Shown in pieces: positions 16,117-28,105 of a DNA stretch of 64,000 nucleotides. The first letter of the stretch is position 1, and each line of letters begins with the position of its first letter. Origin of the DNA: Eutreptiella sp. 'Long Island Sound 2002' (lineage: Eukaryota > Euglenozoa > Euglenophyceae > Eutreptiales > Eutreptiaceae); NCBI GenBank assembly GCA_964036045.1, contig OZ038392.1:29461755-29525754 (forward strand), written 5' to 3'. The position numbers were made by a program, and so were the translations under genes. The notes below the pieces were generated by a model. The model did not search any database, had not been told where the DNA came from, and worked only from the letters and a program-made list of their open reading frames with translations.

Positions 16117-18606
16117 ATGGACACCAAGAAAGAGGACACCGACGTGAAGACGGCGCCTGAGGCACCAGCAATGCCAGCACCTGGTGAACCTGGACCTGGA
16201 CCTAGCGCTGTACCTTCGGAGCCCTTACATGGGCCAGTGGACGTGGCGGAAGATCCGATGGAAGGACTTCAGTCGGCCTTCCGGGCCCTCTCAGTCGAGG
16301 AGGTGGACACCCATCCTGTGAAGAGAAAGAGAGAGAGCAAGAAGGATGCTGGAGAAAGCATAGCAGACGAAGGAGCAGACCAAGGGCACGACCCGACGAA
16401 TGATCCTACCTTCGAAGGCGCACCAAGCGCTTCTGGCCTCCAGGCATCACCCTCTCCTATAACCACCACACTCCCAACTCCAGACCGAGCCGCTGCAACA
16501 TCCACACCCATAACCAACTCGCCTATGGCGGAGGGCATAGGCTTTACTGGTATGCCTACCTACCCTGCCTATGGTGTGAACCCACCTACCACTGCGTTTC
16601 CAGAGGCAACTACTACCAGTGAGCCGGTGACCTCCAGTTATGCGCCGCGATGGTATGCGGCTGACTATCACCATCCTCTACCCGCTACGGGAGCCTATGT
16701 GGATGTTCCTGGGTATGCAACCCTGAGTGGGTTGAGTAGAGGACCTGAGTCATGCGGGGGCAGGAGTAGAGGATCGGGAAGATCCTCCAACAGTTCCCTG
16801 ACGCGGTCGGAGATCAACGAGGTGCTCCGAGGAGCCACCTCTGAAATTGTTGGCGACCTCACTCAAGAGATTCGAGAGAAACTGGAGCCCCTGATACCGA
16901 CCCAAGCATCACCTACCACGGTGGGAATGTCACCCCATCGAGTACAGGCCAACCACCTGGTGGCAGGGCTGACAAACACCCTGGGGAGCCTGAGGAGCCG
17001 ACCGATGCCGACCCCTGCAGCGATACCTAGAAGCCCTTTGGTGCCGAGGACGGCACAGCCACCCTACAGTAACGTGGCGAATTCTACGAGAGCTGAGCTG
17101 GACCGGCTGGGGCTGACAGCCCTGAGGGCAATAGTTGACGTGGAGCCCTATGGCTCTAGTGATCTAGGCGGTGACCCCTCCGATGATGAGCCGCCGTCGA
17201 TGACTTCTGCTTCGCCCTCGGAGGACGACGACCCGGAGGACCCCGAGAACCCAAGTGGGAAGAAGAAGAAGAAGAAAAGGAAGACCCGACGCCCTGAGGG
17301 ACGCAGGTCTCAGGAGGCTAAGGCTATTGCCACCTCCAAGATCGTGGTGAACCTGCCTGAGTTCACAGGCAAGGACCTCAGCGAGTTCGCTGAGAATTTT
17401 GGCCGGTTTCTCCGATTGACCGGCCAAACCCACGCTAGTGGACGGGTCAAGTGCGATCTGCTCCTGCAGTGTTGCAAGACCAAGTACCTGGAGAAGCAGG
17501 TCAGACAGATCGTGACTAAGTCCGCCACCTTTGCTGATGTGTTGGTTGCCTTGGAGAGGCAGTACCCGACCTATGAAACCAACCTCTCCATCAGGGCCGA
17601 GATCCAGAACCTGGCCGTGCTGCCCAACAACCCCAAACCTGGCAGGGTCTCTGAGCTATTGGCTGACCTGGATCACTGGGCCGGACGATTGACGCCCGGT
17701 TCCTACAGCAGCGACGACCTGCTTTTCTGGTTGGTGGCTAAGCTCCCTCGGGAGCTGTGGGACGAGTGCCGTTCAACGGCAGAGCGCAAGGCTAGAGCCC
17801 TCCACTACGAGGATCTATGTGTACTACTCCTGGAGCTGGCGCTGGAGAAAGAAAGCGACCAGCACCTGAACAACTACCGTCCTGGAGGTGGAGGCTCTGG
17901 AAGCCATGGCAAAGGGTACCAAGGATCCAGACCTGGGCAGGGGACTAGCCCCAAACACGCCCGTATTATGGAAAAAGTCAAGGAGCTCTTCTGGTGTGAT
18001 ACCAGAGACGAGCAGGGCCACCTGCAGCATGCCCCTGACTGCGAGCAGCGAGACTGCTTCGTAGTCCAAGGGAAGCAGCAGGAGAAGAACACCGACGCCA
18101 AGGCGAAGCTGCCGGATCATTACAGGTGTACAATCACCTGTGCCTTCTGTGGGAAGAGGAAGCACTACGAGGATGAGTGCTACCACAAGCAGCGCCTGTC
18201 GGCGAAGCTGAAGGGTGAGGATCCTGGCAAAGGCTCTGGCAAAGTTGGAGGCAAAGGCAAAGGCAACGACCCCGGCAAGGGCAAGTCGAAAGGACGTGGA
18301 AAAGGGCAAGACAAGAGTCAAGGTGGACGAGGAGGAGGCGCTAACCGCCAGCCAGACAAGGACAACAAGAACACGGACAAGAACGGAGGCAACCCCAACC
18401 CTAGTCCAGGGGGAAACTCCGAGCCCTCTGGAGGGCAGTCTGGTCCAACCACACGCTCACAAACGCAGGCCCAGCGAGAACAAGGGGCCAAGCGGGAGCA
18501 CGAAGGTGCTGATGACGGCAACGCCAAGAAGCGAAGCCGTTTCATGAGGATGGCCCGCAAATTGCGGAACAAGGGGTTTGAGGTGACCTGTCCTGCGGAG
18601 TTCTGA
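16117..18606 (+). CDS. gag: Element C/E gag
   Basis: An 829-aa gag precursor starting at the first ATG after the primer-binding-like site. The N-terminal 230 residues are Pro/Ala/Thr-rich and probably disordered. A short helical region follows, then an Arg/Lys patch (KKKKKKRKTRR) near residue 385. About 405-590 is the capsid-like domain (VVNLPEFTGKDLSEFAENF, LPRELWDECRSTAERKAR). Near 680 there is a canonical CX2CX4HX4C zinc knuckle (CAFCGKRKHYEDEC). The tail is Gly/Lys-rich, then basic. It ends in a TGA with the protease frame open beyond it. Confidence 0.9.
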   Translation: MDTKKEDTDVKTAPEAPAMPAPGEPGPGPSAVPSEPLHGPVDVAEDPMEGLQSAFRALSVEEVDTHPVKRKRESKKDAGESIADEGADQGHDPTNDPTFEGAPSASGLQASPSPITTTLPTPDRAAATSTPITNSPMAEGIGFTGMPTYPAYGVNPPTTAFPEATTTSEPVTSSYAPRWYAADYHHPLPATGAYVDVPGYATLSGLSRGPESCGGRSRGSGRSSNSSLTRSEINEVLRGATSEIVGDLTQEIREKLEPLIPTQASPTTVGMSPHRVQANHLVAGLTNTLGSLRSRPMPTPAAIPRSPLVPRTAQPPYSNVANSTRAELDRLGLTALRAIVDVEPYGSSDLGGDPSDDEPPSMTSASPSEDDDPEDPENPSGKKKKKKRKTRRPEGRRSQEAKAIATSKIVVNLPEFTGKDLSEFAENFGRFLRLTGQTHASGRVKCDLLLQCCKTKYLEKQVRQIVTKSATFADVLVALERQYPTYETNLSIRAEIQNLAVLPNNPKPGRVSELLADLDHWAGRLTPGSYSSDDLLFWLVAKLPRELWDECRSTAERKARALHYEDLCVLLLELALEKESDQHLNNYRPGGGGSGSHGKGYQGSRPGQGTSPKHARIMEKVKELFWCDTRDEQGHLQHAPDCEQRDCFVVQGKQQEKNTDAKAKLPDHYRCTITCAFCGKRKHYEDECYHKQRLSAKLKGEDPGKGSGKVGGKGKGNDPGKGKSKGRGKGQDKSQGGRGGGANRQPDKDNKNTDKNGGNPNPSPGGNSEPSGGQSGPTTRSQTQAQREQGAKREHEGADDGNAKKRSRFMRMARKLRNKGFEVTCPAEF

Positions 18607-18636
18607 CGGGGACGCTCCGGTGGCGCCCGGGACCTG
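18604..18636 (+). promoter_or_regulatory. Candidate UGA-CGG readthrough signal at the C gag-protease junction
   Basis: TGA at 18604-18606 is followed by CGG and an uninterrupted frame into protease. UGA-CGG is the leaky context of tobravirus-type readthrough. A modest GC hairpin (CCGG 18617-18620 with CCGG 18627-18630) follows. The octamer TGACGGGG is identical to the LINE ORF1/ORF2 junction at 31938. Confidence 0.55.
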
Positions 18637-19038
18637 GTGTTTTGGGTACGTATCCGACTAGGGGGACGTGAATACCTGGGGGTATTGGATACTGGCGCCA
18701 CCATATCTATAGTGGCCAAGAAAACTTTACCTTGTGGGAGCCTGAAGAACACCATGACCACCGCGGCTATACGAATGGGGGATGGACATGTGGCGCACAA
18801 GTGCGGGGACTGTGAAGTGGAGGTACCTATGGGCTCCCGGACTATCGCCCATTGGTTCTATGCGATGGACACTGAGGCCTTCGACTTTGTATTGGGGACT
18901 GACGTCTTTGTGCAGCACTCCCAGATACAATCCCTGACGCTGCAAGCGCCCTACCTCCTCTACGTGGACCACGGTAGTGGCAGAGAGTCTGTGCCACTGG
19001 AGCAGTCGGAACATACCTCGAGCTCGATAGCTCGATAG
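18607..19038 (+). CDS. pro: Element C/E protease
   Basis: In frame with gag after the TGA. A retropepsin-like aspartic protease: strand WVRIRLGGREYLG, active site LDTGATISIVA, then the later FVLGTDVFVQH strand typical of LTR-element proteases. This domain would process the polyprotein. The frame runs into a TAG at the junction with the D LTR, so the end is artificial; the rest of pol resumes at 56890. Confidence 0.85.
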   Translation, partial: RGRSGGARDLVFWVRIRLGGREYLGVLDTGATISIVAKKTLPCGSLKNTMTTAAIRMGDGHVAHKCGDCEVEVPMGSRTIAHWFYAMDTEAFDFVLGTDVFVQHSQIQSLTLQAPYLLYVDHGSGRESVPLEQSEHTSSSIAR

Positions 19039-19040
19039 CT

Positions 19041-20889
19041 GGTTCGGACCCGCGTGGCCATCTTTGGGTCACTTGGGGTGTGTATCTATGTGCCGGCAAG
19101 CCGCCATTGGCTGATATCATACTCTCCCATCCACCTGACCTAACCTGGTGTGATAGTGTGATAGGTTTGGCCATTCCAGCTATGAGCGGCCATAGTCAGT
19201 ACCGAGGCGCCGCCAGCTGAGTTTTATATATCAGAATATCAGGAATCAACAGGGTTTTTTTATCATAAAGTTTCCGTAATTTTTCCGCCTTCCGTTCTGA
19301 TTTTCAATGTATCGGCGACTGTCAGTTGGCTCGCAATTTTGCGGTAACCGATTGGTTAACTGTTATTTACAGATATTTTGGCGGAAACCCTGCTGAAGGG
19401 TCGGATTTCATCAGTAAAGGGTTCGTTGCTTCCGCATTCTTCATATTATACACTCGCAAAATTAATCCGTTTTTTTCAGACTTTCAGAATCGGATTTTCG
19501 ACTTCGACATCGCTGCACTTGATATGATGAATCTCGAGTGGTCATACATTTTCCCCCCGATCACGAATCAACCTTCCTTTTGTTGTGCCCTTCATTTTGC
19601 TTGGAGATATGGTCGAAACAAAAGTGATTCGTGAGGCCACTTTGAAGAATCATATCTCCGGCTCACGACGGGGAATATCAATTGTGAGAATTGGGTTGGA
19701 ACCGCCTTGGTCTCAACTTAATTTAGGAAGCATCAAACGCCTTTGGTGTGTACACATGTTTGGTTTAGCAAGGTATAATGGTCAAGAGGGTAGAAAGTGA
19801 TATATAACTCTTGGACCGTGCAACCGAATATTTTAATGCAACTTTCGAGTGTACCGCATGAGTGTTGGTGTTGAATAGAAACTTTCCTTGGGTTCCTACG
19901 TATTTTTAACGTGTAGTTATGTCCATGGAGGGGCATGGCATATCATGGTGGGAGCCACTTTTTGAGGGTATGTGTTATATGCATGGCATGTGCTTCGATA
20001 TGCTCACGCCCATGTTATATATCTCAGTTTGTAGGAAGATATATGGAGTCATACGTGGCAAGGGCTTCGCCCATGTCACAATGGTGAGCTCCATAGCGCT
20101 AGACTAAGTCTACCGCTCATATAGTGCATGTGGGAGGGCTCACGGAGCGACCCACAAGCGCCACTATCAATTTTCCCATTTTCATGGTGCGTGTTGGGAG
20201 GAGGTTCGAAGGTGTCCCTATGCGTCCATGTGGGGATCCAAGTGAGGGATTGTTCAGAAATGGTCCAAAGCAATTGTGTTTTGAATCATATGTTGATACC
20301 ATGGGTGAGCGAAGTTATATACTATTGTAATTATCTTGAATTTGGCATTATTTGCATGTTTTTGACCTCATTTTATGCTCATTTTTGTGTTCTATGTGCT
20401 CAACTGGGCGGCTAACAGTAAAGTGCCTAGAGATCCGTGAACTATGGTATGTTGCTTATATGTTGGCATATGCTTCGGTGTTGTACCTCACCATATGCCG
20501 GATCGCGTGGTCACTTTGGCTTGGCACACGAGGCCTCACAAAATTAGGTCTCAAATTCATGAGTTGACTTGTAAAGCATGTCATGTACATAACCGGAGGG
20601 GTTTCGGAGCCAATGATGGGATATTCTTGGGTATCGACCTTTGATCTATATAACCCTTGTATATTACTTTCCGGTTTAACACATGCATGGAGCATATGAA
20701 CATTTGCCGTATGCATTTTTGAGTATATAATTGATTTTGGGCATAATGGTGTGATTTGCCTGATTTTACCATGTTGTGAGGTCATCTTCATGGGGCAGTT
20801 CTCCAAGCCCAATCGACTCCAAGCCCAACCAAGCTTATGTCAGGGTAGGGCATGGTCCTGAGTGCCACTCTAGGCCATGCCACGCCACC
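19041..20889 (+). repeat. Left piece of the D 5' LTR
   Basis: 1,849 bp matching 54565-56412. It joins the C protease frame on the left and ends at CACGCCACC, where the C-rich insert begins. It lacks the last 470 or so bp of the LTR, including the gag start. No gene is seen within it. Confidence 0.85.
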
Positions 20890-21202
20890 GTACCGCAGCC
20901 AGACAGGCAAGCCTGTTGTTACCCCTTAAAATGCGCGATCGCAGCAGATGAAAAATAAAATAACGAGAAAAAGACGCACCGCCAGCAGAAATAAAGCGAA
21001 AAATCGACTTTTCCGACCTCAGAAACCCCCCCAACAATTTTACGCCGCTGTTTGGCGAGGTCGCAAAATTTGGGACACTCACCAAAAAAGACGAACAATA
21101 GAGTCGCGACGGCGAAGAAGCTGAGCGTTGCTTGCCCCAAAACACCTAGCAAAGTGCGTGCCCTAGGCGCTAGGGACTTGTGCGCGCCCCAAAACAAACC
21201 AC
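20890..21202. other. Left edge of the insertion, no gene
   Basis: Starts GTACCGCAGCCAGACAGG. Mixed composition, with no ORF, RNA gene or terminal inverted repeat that I can support. Confidence 0.5.
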
Positions 21203-22110
21203 ACACGCCTACTCTTGGGCGTCGCAAAATACAAAGAGTCCACACACCAAAGAGTGAGTAGCATATGCCGCCATACATGCATTAAGACACGCTTACTCTT
21301 GGGCGTCGCAAAAAACAAAGAGTCCAAGACATAAGCAATAAGTAGCATGTCATGAATGCATTAAACAAACACGCCTACTCTTGGGCGTCGCAAAATACAA
21401 AGAGGTGAATAGTAGACGCCGTAAGCACCGTACCGAGCTTAGGAATACAACACCATGCCTCTCACCCTCTAACACGCCGTATAGGTAAAGAAAAACGCGT
21501 CGCGAGCAACGCGAAAAAACCGAAAAATAGTATACTAACACGCCATGCCCACCGTCTCGCACCCTTTCTCTTCCTTTGTCCCTCTCCATGTACCTCCCCA
21601 CCCACCTTTGTGGGCATTAATACACGCTTACTCTTGGGCGTCGCAAAAAACAAAGAGTCCACAAACCAAAGAGTGCGTAGCATATGCCGCCATACGTACA
21701 TTAAGACACGCTTACTCTTGGGCGTCGCAAAAAACAAAGAGTCCAAGACATAAACAATAAGTAGCATGTCATGCATGCATTAAACAAACACGCCTGCTCT
21801 TGGGCGTCGCAAAATACAAAGAGTCCGCAAACAAACGGTTAAGTAGCATGTGCCGCCATGCAAGCATTAAGACACGCTTACTCTTGGGCGTCGCAAAAAA
21901 CAAAGAGTCCAAGGCATAAAGAATAAGTAGCATGCCATGAATGCATTAAGCAAACACGCCTACTCTTGGGCGTCGCAAAATGCAAAGAGTCCACAAACCA
22001 ACGCGTAAAAAGCATACACCGCCATGCATGCATTAAGACACGCTTACTCTTGGGCGTCGCCAAAATCAACGAGTCCAGGACGGGAAGAATAAGTAAGACG
22101 CCATAGGAAG
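21203..22110. repeat. Tandem array of about 83-bp units
   Basis: Nine units start near 21203, 21287, 21369, 21623, 21706, 21790, 21873, 21956 and 22038, with a 0.2-kb unrelated interruption at about 21405-21620. Two subtypes alternate (CACGCCTAC and CACGCTTAC starts; AATACAAAGAG and AAAACAAAGAG cores), giving a dimeric higher-order period of about 166 bp. Each unit has an inverted repeat ACTCTT...AAGAGT around GGGCGTCGC. Confidence 0.85.
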
Positions 22111-22189
22111 CAATGTGTAAAGAAAAATGCTGCAACGGTATGGCACACGCGAGCACGCACCCACACCCACGCCGCACACACCACACAAC

Positions 22190-24400
22190 ACACCGAGCAC
22201 GCGCACCGGTGAACAGGGGCCGGGAGGCCCAGGACACCGCACACGCACCACCGCACACCGGACACCACACACACACCGCAACACACCGCGACACCGGAGA
22301 ACACGAACCAAGAGTCCCAGGACACCACACGCACAACACAACACGCACAACGCAGGCGCAAAAGGGCCAAACGGCACACGCAACACCACGCACGGGGCGT
22401 GCACACCGGTGAACACGAGCCGGGAGGCCCAGGACGCCGTACGCACAACACCACACACAGAGCGTGCACACCGGTGAACGGGAGGCGGGAGGCCCAGGAC
22501 GCCGTACACGCACCACCACACACGAAGCGTGCACACCGGTGAACAGGAGCCGGGAGGCCCAGGACACCGCACACGCACACAGAGCGTGCACACCGGTGAA
22601 CAGGAGCCGGAAGGCCCAGGACACCGTACACGCAGAGCGTGCACACCGGTGAACAGGAGCCGGGAGGCCCAGGACGCCGTACACGCAACACCACGCCGCC
22701 GTCCGGAGGGACGCGTGAGCACCCGGCGCCACCTGCCGGACGGGCTACCGGATCACCGGGCCCGCGCCACCCGGAGGGGTGAGTGCCCAGTAAACGCAAC
22801 ACCACACGCAGGGCGTGCGCACCGGTGAACAGGAGCCGGGAGGCCCAGGACACCGTACACGCAGAGCGTGCACACCGGTGAACAGGAGCCGGGAGGCCCA
22901 GGACGCCGTACACGCAACACCACGCGGCCGTCCGGAGGGACGCGTGAGCACCCGGCGCCACCTGCCGGACGGGCTACCGGACCACCGGGCCCGCGCCACC
23001 CGGAGGGGTGAGTGCCCAATAAACGCAAACCACACGCCCGATGGTAACACACCCAACACCACCCGCAAGGACACACCGACACCACCACCAAGCACGCCCA
23101 CCCGCCACCACACACCCACACAGAGCGAACACACCGGTGAACAGGAGCCGGGAGGCCCAGGACACCGTACGCACCACACCACACGCAGGGCGTGCGCACC
23201 GGTGAACAGGAGCCAGGGAGCCCAGGGCACCGTACACGCAACACCACACACAGGGCGTGCACACCGGTGAACAGGAGCCGTGAGGCCCAGGACGCCGTAC
23301 ACGCGACACCACACACAGAGCGTGCACACCGGTAAACAGGAGCCAGGAGGCCCAGGACGCCGTACACGCAACACCACACGCAGAGCGTACACACCGGCGA
23401 ACAGGAGCCGGGAGGCCCAGGACGCCGTACACGCAACACCACACACAGAGCGTGCACACCGGTGAACAGGAGCCGGGAGGCCCAGGACGCCGTACACGCA
23501 ACGCCACACGCAGAGCGTGCACGCCGGTGAACAGGAGCCGGGAGGCCCAGGACGCCGTACACGCAACGCCACACGCAGGGCGTGCACACCGGTGAACAGG
23601 AGCCGGGAGGCCCAGGACGCCGTACACGCAACACCACACGCAGAGCGTGCACGCCGGTGAACAGGAGCCGGGAGGCCCAGGACGCCGTACACGCAACGCC
23701 ACACGCAGAGCGTGCACACCGGTGAACAGGGGCCGGGAGGCCCAGGACGCCGTACACGCGACACCACACACAGGGCGTGCACACCGGTTAATAGGAGCCG
23801 GGAGGCCCAGGACGCCGTACACGCGACACCACACGCAAGGCGTGCACACCGGTGAGCAGGAGCCGGGAGGCCCAGGACACCGTACACACGACACCACACG
23901 CAGGGCGTGCACACCGGTGAACAGGAGCCGGGAGGCCCAGGACGCCGTACACGCAACGCCACACGCAGAGCGTGCGCACCGGTGAACAGGAGCCGGGAGG
24001 CCCAGGACGCCGTACACGCGACGCCACACGCAGGGCGTGCACACCGGTGAACAGGAGCCGGGAGGCCCAGGACGCCGTACACGCAACACCACACGCAGAG
24101 CGTGCACGCCGGTGAACAAGAGCCGGGAGGCCCAGGACGCCGTACACGCAACGCCACACGCAGAGCGTGCGCACCGGTGAACAGGGGCCGGGAGGCCCAG
24201 GACGCCGTACACGCGACACCACACGCAGGGCGTGCACACCGGTGAACAGGAGCCGGGAGGCCCAGGACGCCATACACGCGACACCACACGCAAGGCGTGC
24301 ACACCGGTGAACAGGAGCCGGGAGGCCCAGGACACCGTACACACGACACCACACACGGAGCGTGCACACCAGTGAACAGGAGCCAAGCGGCGCGGCACAC
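22190..24400. repeat. Tandem array of 65-bp units
   Basis: About 28 copies of a unit containing CACACCGGTGAACAGGAGCC and GGAGGCCCAGGACGCCGTAC, interrupted twice by a block starting GCCGTCCGGAGGGACGCG (about 22690-22790 and 22920-23110). The period is not a multiple of three and the unit lacks stops in several frames, so long Cys-rich minus-strand ORFs run through it; these are repeat artefacts. By position it could be the 5' promoter repeats of the LINE. Confidence 0.9.
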
Positions 24401-24895
24401 CACACGAGCGACCCGCCCCCAAAACGAACCCAGCCCACGCCGCCCTGCAGGAAAGAAACACAATGTCAGACCGCCAAGACCAACCGACCGGCCAAGGCCA
24501 ACCCAGCGGGTACGAAGAGGGAGGGCAGGCAGGGCAGGCCGGCGAAGAGGGACAGAGGGACAAGGCGGGGAAAGCGAGAAGAGGGGTCCGAACCCCCCCC
24601 CCCCAACGTGCACACACCCCACTGCCGCGCGCCGGGCCACAGCCGGGCACCAACAGGGCCCGCCATGGAGCCAAACGGGCCCGCCAGAGAGAGGGTGTGT
24701 CCCCGCGCCTGCGCAGCAGCACGCCCGGGCAAGGAGCGCGCGCCACACACAGGCCAAGCAGGGCACACACGCAGCACCGCACGCCAGCACGCACCACGGC
24801 ACAAAAACACGACACCACCACGGCGAACACCCACACCCGACGACGAACGAGCCGCCAAGAACAAGTCCAAGCCCCGCAGTCCCCACAGCGCGACA
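24401..24895. other. C-rich single-copy DNA between repeat arrays
   Basis: About 0.5 kb with no convincing coding frame or RNA gene. Several overlapping frames are open only because stop codons are rare in this T-poor sequence. Confidence 0.5.
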
Positions 24896-25240
24896 GCCGC
24901 CGTCCGGATGGACGTGTGTGCGCCCGGCAGTGAACCCAGCCCCTGCCGGCTACGAACCAGCCGCCGTCCGGATGGACGTGTGTGCGCCCGGCAGTGAACC
25001 CAGCCCCTGCCGGCTACGAAACAGCCGCCGTCCGGATGGACGTGTGTGCGCCCGGCAGTGAACCCACCCCCTGCCGGCTACGAAACAGCCGCCGTCCGGA
25101 CGGACGTGTGTGCGCCCGGCAGTGAACCCAGCCCCTGCCGGCTACGAAACAGCCGCCGTCCGGAGGGACGTGTGTGCGCCCGGCAGTGAACCCAGCCCCT
25201 GCCGGCTACGGAGCAGCCGCCGTCCGGAGGGACGCGTGAG
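24896..25240. repeat. Tandem array of 64-bp units
   Basis: Six unit starts at exactly 64-bp spacing: 24896, 24960, 25024, 25088, 25152 and 25216. The unit contains GCCGCCGTCCGG and CCTGCCGGCTACG. The last unit grades into the dispersed block described next. Confidence 0.9.
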
Positions 25241-25403
25241 CACCCGGCGCCACCTGCTGGACGGACTACCGGACCACCGGGCCCGCGCCACCCGGAGGGG
25301 TGAGTGCTCAGTTATCGCAAACCACACGCCCAATGGTACCACACCCAACACCACCCGCAAGGACACACCATCACCACCACCAGGCGCGCCCACCCGCCAC
25401 CAC
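25210..25403. repeat. Dispersed block, second copy of 22916-23110
   Basis: A block of about 190 bp (from GCCGTCCGGAGGGACGCG through GAGGGGTGAGTG and CACCCGCAAGGACACACC) closely matches 22916-23110; a shorter copy is at 22690-22790. It links the 65-bp and 64-bp arrays, so they probably belong to one unit. Confidence 0.75.
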
Positions 25404-28105
25404 ACACAGAGCCACCCGCCGACACCACAACCACCAAGCAGTCCAGCCACAACCACCACCACCACCCGCCACCGGCCGCCCACAACATCACCAACAACAC
25501 CCTCCCCCCCGGCAGCACTCGCGACGCACCACACCTGCCACACCCCCACACTTCACACCACCCACACCGGAAACCGCCAACACCACCGTCCCACCCTTAC
25601 CACCTGCAGCACCGTCACCATCGACGCCGCTAGCGGCACCACCATCACGCCCGACTGCACCACGCGAACGACACGCCCAAAACCAGCACCCAACCCCAAA
25701 CACCCACACCGACACCACCCACGCCGACCAGACCCCACAACACCCACGCAACGCACACACCGGCCACGCTCCACCAGACAACACAAACCACCACACGCAC
25801 GGCAACAGCGCACCCGACGCCCGCAGACCCCCCGCAGCCCGCGCCACGTACACACCAACACGCACACCCGCACCCGGCCACGCCCACCAAGCGCCCGACG
25901 CACCGACCACCACAAGCACAGGCAACCGCCCAACGCCGGCACCGAGTCCGCGGGCAGACAGGCAGACAAACCACCCCGTCGGCATCACCAACAGCACCAA
26001 CGCCCAAGCCACCACCTGCAGCACCAACACCACCATCGCCCGTTGCACCAACGGCAAACCCCCCTCCGGCCCCCCACCACCCGTGCCCAACGCGTCACCT
26101 ACGGCACACACCGGCCTCACCGTCACCCAGTGCATCGCCTACGTCACCCTCACCATCGGCACCACCGACGACACCACCGCCCACAGCACCCCCAGCAACA
26201 CCCTACGTAGGGACAGTACCAGCGGCGCCACCAGCCGGCACACCACCTACAGCACCCACATCAACATCGCCACCACCCATGACATCACCCACAGCACCCT
26301 CACCATCGACGTCGCCGGCAGCACCCTCACCGCCGGCACCACCAGTCGCGCCACCACCCACTGCACCACTTACAGCGACCACCGGAGCCGCAGGCCCCCC
26401 CAGCGCCCGCCCCGTCACCTATGACGCCAACAACGTCACCAACCCCGTCGCCGCCCGGCGCGTCACCCGAAGCACCCACGTCAACAACACGGACCCGTTC
26501 CGACGCCTACAGCACCCCCCCGTAGGCGTCACCAGCATCACCTCCACCCATTGCATCGCCCACGGTGCCCCAGCCCAACCCACTGCGCCTTCGGCGCACA
26601 CATACCCGACACCCACACAAACCAACCACGCCCACACTGCCCACCACCACATCAGCCCACGCCACGAACACACCCACACGCACGCCCACGCCCGGCCACG
26701 CCACCCGGACACTAACCGGGAGCCACAGCCACCCACCCTGGCGGTCTGGGAACCGGGAGCCGACACCGACACACACCCACACCCACGTACAGCACCCCAG
26801 CCACCCCCCCCCCCCCAAAAAAAAAAAACAAAGCCAAACAGGCCAGCGAAAAGAGAGGAGTAAGGGACATGCAGAGGAAGGGGCCACGGGGGGAACAGAG
26901 GGCAAACACGCAAGCCCACACACGCGCGCCCCCCCCCCCAGCCAGCCCAACCCCGCATGTCCCGCACCCTCCCAGGAACCGCAAAGCCCAAGACCACCCC
27001 CCAGGCACCACCACAACAGACCACCAAGAGGAGCCGCCGAGGACGACACACAACACACCGCCGCCAAACACACGGTCGACACCGACACAAGCCCCACCCC
27101 CACAACCCGCCGCACCCACCGCTGCGGCGCCCCAACACACAATGCTGCCCCCATGGATGCGATACACCCCAAAAACCCCCTTCAGCCGGCCGGCCAGAGG
27201 CCACCACGGGACGCACCAAGGGGACGCCGCGGAATACCCACCCACAGTGCGGCCCCGACACCCGCTACCCGCCGGCATCCTACCACGGGCCCACCCCACA
27301 CCCGAGCACATAGCCCCCCTCCCACCGTGGAAACGATACACCCCAACCACACACCGCCACTCACCACCCGCGGGCACCGCACCGGGGCCACAACACGCCC
27401 AAGCAGCCGCGACCCACCGACCCGCGGACCCCGCAAGCGCAATACCCCACACCAACGGACCCACCCAACGGCGGGCCGGCACCCCCAAGCACCACACGAC
27501 CACACCCCCCTGGTTGCGACACTCCAGTCCCGCACACCCCGCCCCAGGGGACCCCAGGCCCTACGCCACACCGACCCCGCACAGGCCACGTACTGAAACA
27601 CACCAGGAGAACGATCAAGAGACCACGCGGGGCTGCCCCACACCACCAGAGGACAAACCACAGGCGACAGCCCACCCCACCAGACCTGGACACGGTGCCC
27701 CCCCCCCCCCAACGGGAAGGCCACCACACAGCACAACACCACCATACCGCACCGCACCCCCCTCCCCCACCCGGGGGCACGGGACACCACAGCCCACCAA
27801 CACAGGAACGAAGCCACGCCCCACCGACCCCGCACCCCACCCCACCGGCACCACCCCTGGAAACCCCGCACACCTCGCGCCAGCTCAACACCCACCACCG
27901 GCCACAACCCGAACCGCACACAGGGGCAACACCACCGGCCAGGACAGCCACGAGCGGGCAGCCACACACCACAGCCACGCCAAACGGCGCGCCTCCCCCG
28001 GCGCACGACCCCGCACCGGCCGCCGCACGTGCCCCGAACACCAGCATCACACGCCCACCGTGCCATGACGCAACACCCCAGCACGTGAACACGCAAGATG
28101 ACCCC
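25404..28105 (+). other. C/A-rich low-complexity region upstream of LINE ORF1
   Basis: 2.7 kb dominated by CCACC, CACCA and similar words, with a C-run/A-run at about 26808-26830. Pro/Thr/His-rich ORFs exist in all plus frames, so none can be singled out. A motif encoding PPWMRYTP, PPWKRYTP and PPWLRHSS recurs near 27145, 27315 and 27507, pointing to a diverged tandem repeat of 170-190 bp. Probably the LINE 5' UTR. Confidence 0.5.

Noticed and set aside
19041-20889. Solo LTR of an independent D-family insertion
   Set aside because: It lacks the LTR end, abuts the C-rich insert exactly where the duplicate begins, and shares variants with 44275-45630; one split LTR is simpler.
22745-24886. 713-codon minus-strand Cys-rich repetitive ORF and its overlapping neighbours
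   Set aside because: It is the translation of the 65-bp tandem array; other frames on both strands are also open over long stretches and the unit length is not a multiple of three.
21203-25240. CRISPR array
   Set aside because: The repeats are head-to-tail without unique spacers and sit in a eukaryotic retroelement context.
25110-28068. Several Pro/Thr/His-rich ORFs upstream of ORF1
   Set aside because: Open in all plus frames because of base composition; no motif favours one frame.
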